Of a stretch of DNA of 6,665 nt, positions 5,074 through 6,665 are shown piece by piece; the stretch's first letter is position 1; every line of letters begins with the position of its first letter. This stretch comes from Proteiniphilum sp. (lineage in GTDB: Bacteria; Bacteroidota; Bacteroidia; Bacteroidales; Dysgonomonadaceae): assembly GCA_031284475.1 (NCBI GenBank), contig JAISZV010000064.1, positions 1-6,665 of the forward strand, given 5' to 3'. The notes beneath the pieces are model-generated. The model was not told the origin of the DNA. It did not search any database and worked only from the letters and a program-made list of their open reading frames with translations. The position numbers and the translations under genes were made by a program.

Positions 5074-6069
5074 TCAACTATTCAACTCAACAAACTTCTC
5101 TAATGTTTTTAACGCCTTTTTCCCATACAACGACTCTTTGGCAATTTCGAGGCACTCGCCTATCGGTTTCTCCTGCTCAATAGTCTGAATGCCAAAAGCG
5201 GCGTTGACCAGCACTGCGTTCATCTGCGCATCGGTCGCGCTTGCGTGCAGCACGTTCCGGAAAATCCGGGAGGCCTCTTCGGGCGTATCGCCGCCATACA
5301 GCTCCTCCCGCGCAACCCGCCGGTAGCCTAACTCCTCCGGGATATAGAGTTGCTCGCCCTTGTTGGTGATCACTTTAAACTGGCTTGTGAGGGAAATTTC
5401 ATCATAACCGTCTAAGCTGTGCACGATGCAAAATTTCTTCTTCTCCTCCTGATAGATATAACCGTATAACCGCGACATGGCCAGGTTATAAACCCCCAGC
5501 ATCTGAAATTCGGGCTGTACGGGATTGACCAACGGCCCCAGTACATTGAAGAAAGTGCGTACCCCCAGGCTCTTTCTCACCGGCGCAACCGCTTTTAAGG
5601 CAGGACTGAACAGCGGGGCATGCAGATAAGCGATATGGCAATTGTCGAGGCTTTTGCGCAGCCTGCCGTTATCGGTGGAAAACTTCACGCCCTGTTGCTC
5701 TATTACGTTACTTGCGCCACTGATGGAAGTGGCGCCGTAATTGCCGTGCTTCACCACATTGTACCCTGCGCCGGCCACCACAAAACAAGCCGAAGTAGAG
5801 ATATTGAAAGTATTTTTGCCGTCTCCTCCCGTTCCTACAATGTCGAGCGGACGGTAACCGGCCAGGTCTACTTCCACCCGCATCTCAAGCAGCGCGTCGC
5901 GGAAACCCAGTATCTCATCCACCGAAATATTCCGCATCAGGAAAGAGGTGATAAGCGCGGCGACCTGCGTGTCGGGCACATCGCCTTTTACAATAGAAAA
6001 CAGCACTTCCTTTGCCTCATCGCGCGAGAGGTAGTGATAGTCGAATAATTTGTAAAGTATTTCTTTCAT
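5074..6069 (-). CDS. trpD: Anthranilate phosphoribosyltransferase
   Basis: A 331-residue enzyme of normal length that transfers phosphoribose from PRPP to anthranilate, the second step of tryptophan synthesis. The N-terminal helical domain is followed by the PRPP loop DIVGTGGDGKNTFNISTS (76-93, GTGGD at 79-83), KHGNYGATSISGASNVIE (107-124), the anthranilate-site segment PVRKSLGVRTFFNVLGPLVNP (163-183) and the metal-binding HSLDGYDEISL (217-227; D223, E224). The KHGNYGATS form, rather than KHGNRSVSS, is what I recall from Bacteroidetes. The ATG at 6069 gives MKEILYKLFDYHYLSRDEA, matching Bacteroides homologues; an upstream ATG at 6087 would add MLYTKN. It is monofunctional, not fused to the TrpG amidotransferase. 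Upstream, 596 bp of repeats and decayed transposon DNA separate it from anything else in the window, and no convincing TTTG-N19-TAnnTTTG promoter was found for it. Confidence 0.96.
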   Translation of the reverse strand: MKEILYKLFDYHYLSRDEAKEVLFSIVKGDVPDTQVAALITSFLMRNISVDEILGFRDALLEMRVEVDLAGYRPLDIVGTGGDGKNTFNISTSACFVVAGAGYNVVKHGNYGATSISGASNVIEQQGVKFSTDNGRLRKSLDNCHIAYLHAPLFSPALKAVAPVRKSLGVRTFFNVLGPLVNPVQPEFQMLGVYNLAMSRLYGYIYQEEKKKFCIVHSLDGYDEISLTSQFKVITNKGEQLYIPEELGYRRVAREELYGGDTPEEASRIFRNVLHASATDAQMNAVLVNAAFGIQTIEQEKPIGECLEIAKESLYGKKALKTLEKFVELNS

Positions 6070-6165
6070 ATTTTTAGTATAAAGCATTCCGGAACGTTTT
6101 TATCCTTTCAAAAAATGTACTGAAACGCTTGTGTTTTAACTTTGTTTCTTAAGCGGCTTTCAGAT

Positions 6166-6207
6166 GACAATTGACAATTGATAATTGATAATTGATAATT
6201 GATAATC
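6166..6207. repeat. Heptanucleotide tandem repeat (GAYAATT)6
   Basis: Six consecutive 7-bp units: GACAATT twice, GATAATT three times, then GATAATC (6201-6207). The last unit is also the first shared base block of the IS4-like repeat, so the heptads border the left end of that element. Confidence 0.85.
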
Positions 6208-6415
6208 TCTGCTGTTGCAGATATAAATATCTAAAAGGGTTCTTTTATTTTTCGATTTGAATTGAGGTAGTTTTGCAGTAAAAAGCAAAATTATGAAATC
6301 GGGAAAGTACGTATTCTCCCAGATACTTGAATTACTCACAGAACAACGCCAATTCGATCAAAATGTCAAAGAGCAACTAAATTTATTTGAATGAAAATTT
6401 ATCTCAATTTTAAAC
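6201..6415 (+). mobile_element. IS4-like internally deleted element, copy 1
   Basis: A roughly 215-bp unit repeated at 6452-6665, with about 15 differences including a one-base indel. The left part has nested palindromes, TCTGC/GCAGA (6208-6221) and AGATAT/ATATCT (6219-6232). It then has a TAnnTTTG-type -7 box TAGTTTTG (6268-6275) and a 33-codon frame (6293-6394) that resembles the start and end of an IS4-family transposase. A poorly matched inverted repeat (around 6259-6276 and 6394-6410) may represent the true ends. I infer a MITE-like derivative mobilised by a full-length IS elsewhere. Confidence 0.55.
6293..6394 (+). pseudogene. Transposase remnant: N-terminus joined to C-terminus (IS4/DUF4372 type)
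   Basis: A 33-residue frame begins MKSGKYVFSQI, which resembles the N-terminus of IS4-family transposases of the DUF4372 type in Bacteroidota, and ends in LLTEQRQFDQNVKEQLNLFE, which resembles their C-terminus as I remember it. The whole catalytic core of over 300 residues is missing, so the product cannot be a transposase. The junction probably lies near residue 11-13. The family call rests on memory of the terminal motifs and should be treated as moderate. Confidence 0.5.
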
Positions 6416-6422
6416 GCAACAG

Positions 6423-6458
6423 GACAAATTGACAATTGTCAATTGACAATTGATAATT
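6423..6458. repeat. Second heptanucleotide repeat between the two IS4-like copies
   Basis: One 8-bp unit GACAAATT (6423-6430), then 7-bp units GACAATT (6431-6437), GTCAATT (6438-6444), GACAATT (6445-6451) and GATAATT (6452-6458). The middle reads CAATTGTCAATTGACAATTG, a perfect 20-bp palindrome. It is the same repeat family as 6166-6207 and again sits directly left of the element. Confidence 0.8.
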
Positions 6459-6665
6459 TCTGCTGTAGCAGATTTAAATATCTAAAAGGGTTCTTTTATT
6501 TTCGATTTGAATTGAGGTAGTTTTGCAGTAAAAAGCAAAATTATGAAATCGGGAAAGTAGGTATTCTCCCATATCATTTAATTACTCACAGAACAACTCC
6601 ACTACATTCAAATTGTCAAAGAGCAACTAAATTTATTTGAATGAAAATTTATCTCAATTTTAAAC
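6452..6665 (+). mobile_element. IS4-like internally deleted element, copy 2 (runs to the window end)
   Basis: Same unit as 6201-6415, displaced by 250-251 bp and in the same orientation. The -7 box is at 6518-6525 and the former start codon at 6543-6545. The reading frame is destroyed: the sixth codon is TAG (6558-6560) where copy 1 has TAC, and a further in-frame stop follows. Most differences between the copies fall in the former coding part. The right limit cannot be set because the window ends within or at the end of the unit. Confidence 0.55.

Noticed and set aside
6137..6144. Plus-strand -7 box TAACTTTG upstream of the IS4-like copies
   Set aside because: No TTTG at -33 and no intact gene downstream; a short motif like this is expected by chance in AT-rich DNA.
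6286..6293. Minus-strand TAATTTTG in the IS4-like copy as a trpD promoter
   Set aside because: No -33 element at the required spacing, and it lies over 200 bp from trpD; unsupported without transcript data.

Overview
The window looks like chromosomal DNA from a Bacteroidota bacterium, probably order Bacteroidales. Three things point there: a TTTG-N19-TAnnTTTG promoter (the Bacteroidetes primary sigma consensus) in front of the transporter gene; start codons preceded by A/T-rich leaders rather than strong Shine-Dalgarno sites; and a tryptophan gene order D-C-F-A with a TrpD of the Bacteroides type (motif KHGNYGATSISGASNVIE). Coding DNA is of moderate GC, while the gaps are clearly AT-richer and full of small repeats.

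Layout. + strand 43-1116: a Gfo/Idh/MocA oxidoreductase of the YdgJ type, directly preceded by a 7-bp simple repeat. + strand 1149-1370: a small orphan antitoxin-like gene. - strand 1422-2309: an EamA-type ten-helix transporter with its own good promoter at 2329-2359. 2310-2589 holds no gene but contains a hairpin and a 136-bp element (2427-2562) with 13-bp terminal inverted repeats, a 7-bp target-site-like duplication and 23-bp internal tandem repeats. - strand 6069 down to 2590: trpD, trpC, trpF and trpA, the distal half of a tryptophan operon. 6070-6665 holds no intact gene: heptanucleotide repeats and two ~215-bp copies of an internally deleted IS4-like element lie upstream of trpD.

How the genes work together. 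TrpD, TrpC, TrpF and TrpA carry anthranilate through phosphoribosyl-anthranilate, CdRP and indole-glycerol phosphate to indole. The anthranilate synthase genes (trpE/trpG) and trpB are not in the window. trpD and trpC are separated by only 3 nt, but the trpC-trpF (89 nt) and trpF-trpA (196 nt) gaps are unusually long and carry repeats, a hairpin and a stretch resembling the 3' half of a TPP riboswitch core.

Most notable. I found no new multigene system. The interest lies in small sequence elements that have colonised an ordinary biosynthetic operon: (i) the 136-bp candidate MITE behind trpA; (ii) a ~32-nt repeat found once after trpC and once inside trpC, where it coincides with about seven extra residues beside the catalytic beta1-alpha1 loop; (iii) the TPP-like motif across the trpC stop codon; (iv) a 19-20-bp A-rich repeat array in the trpF-trpA spacer; (v) two decayed IS4-like copies upstream of trpD.
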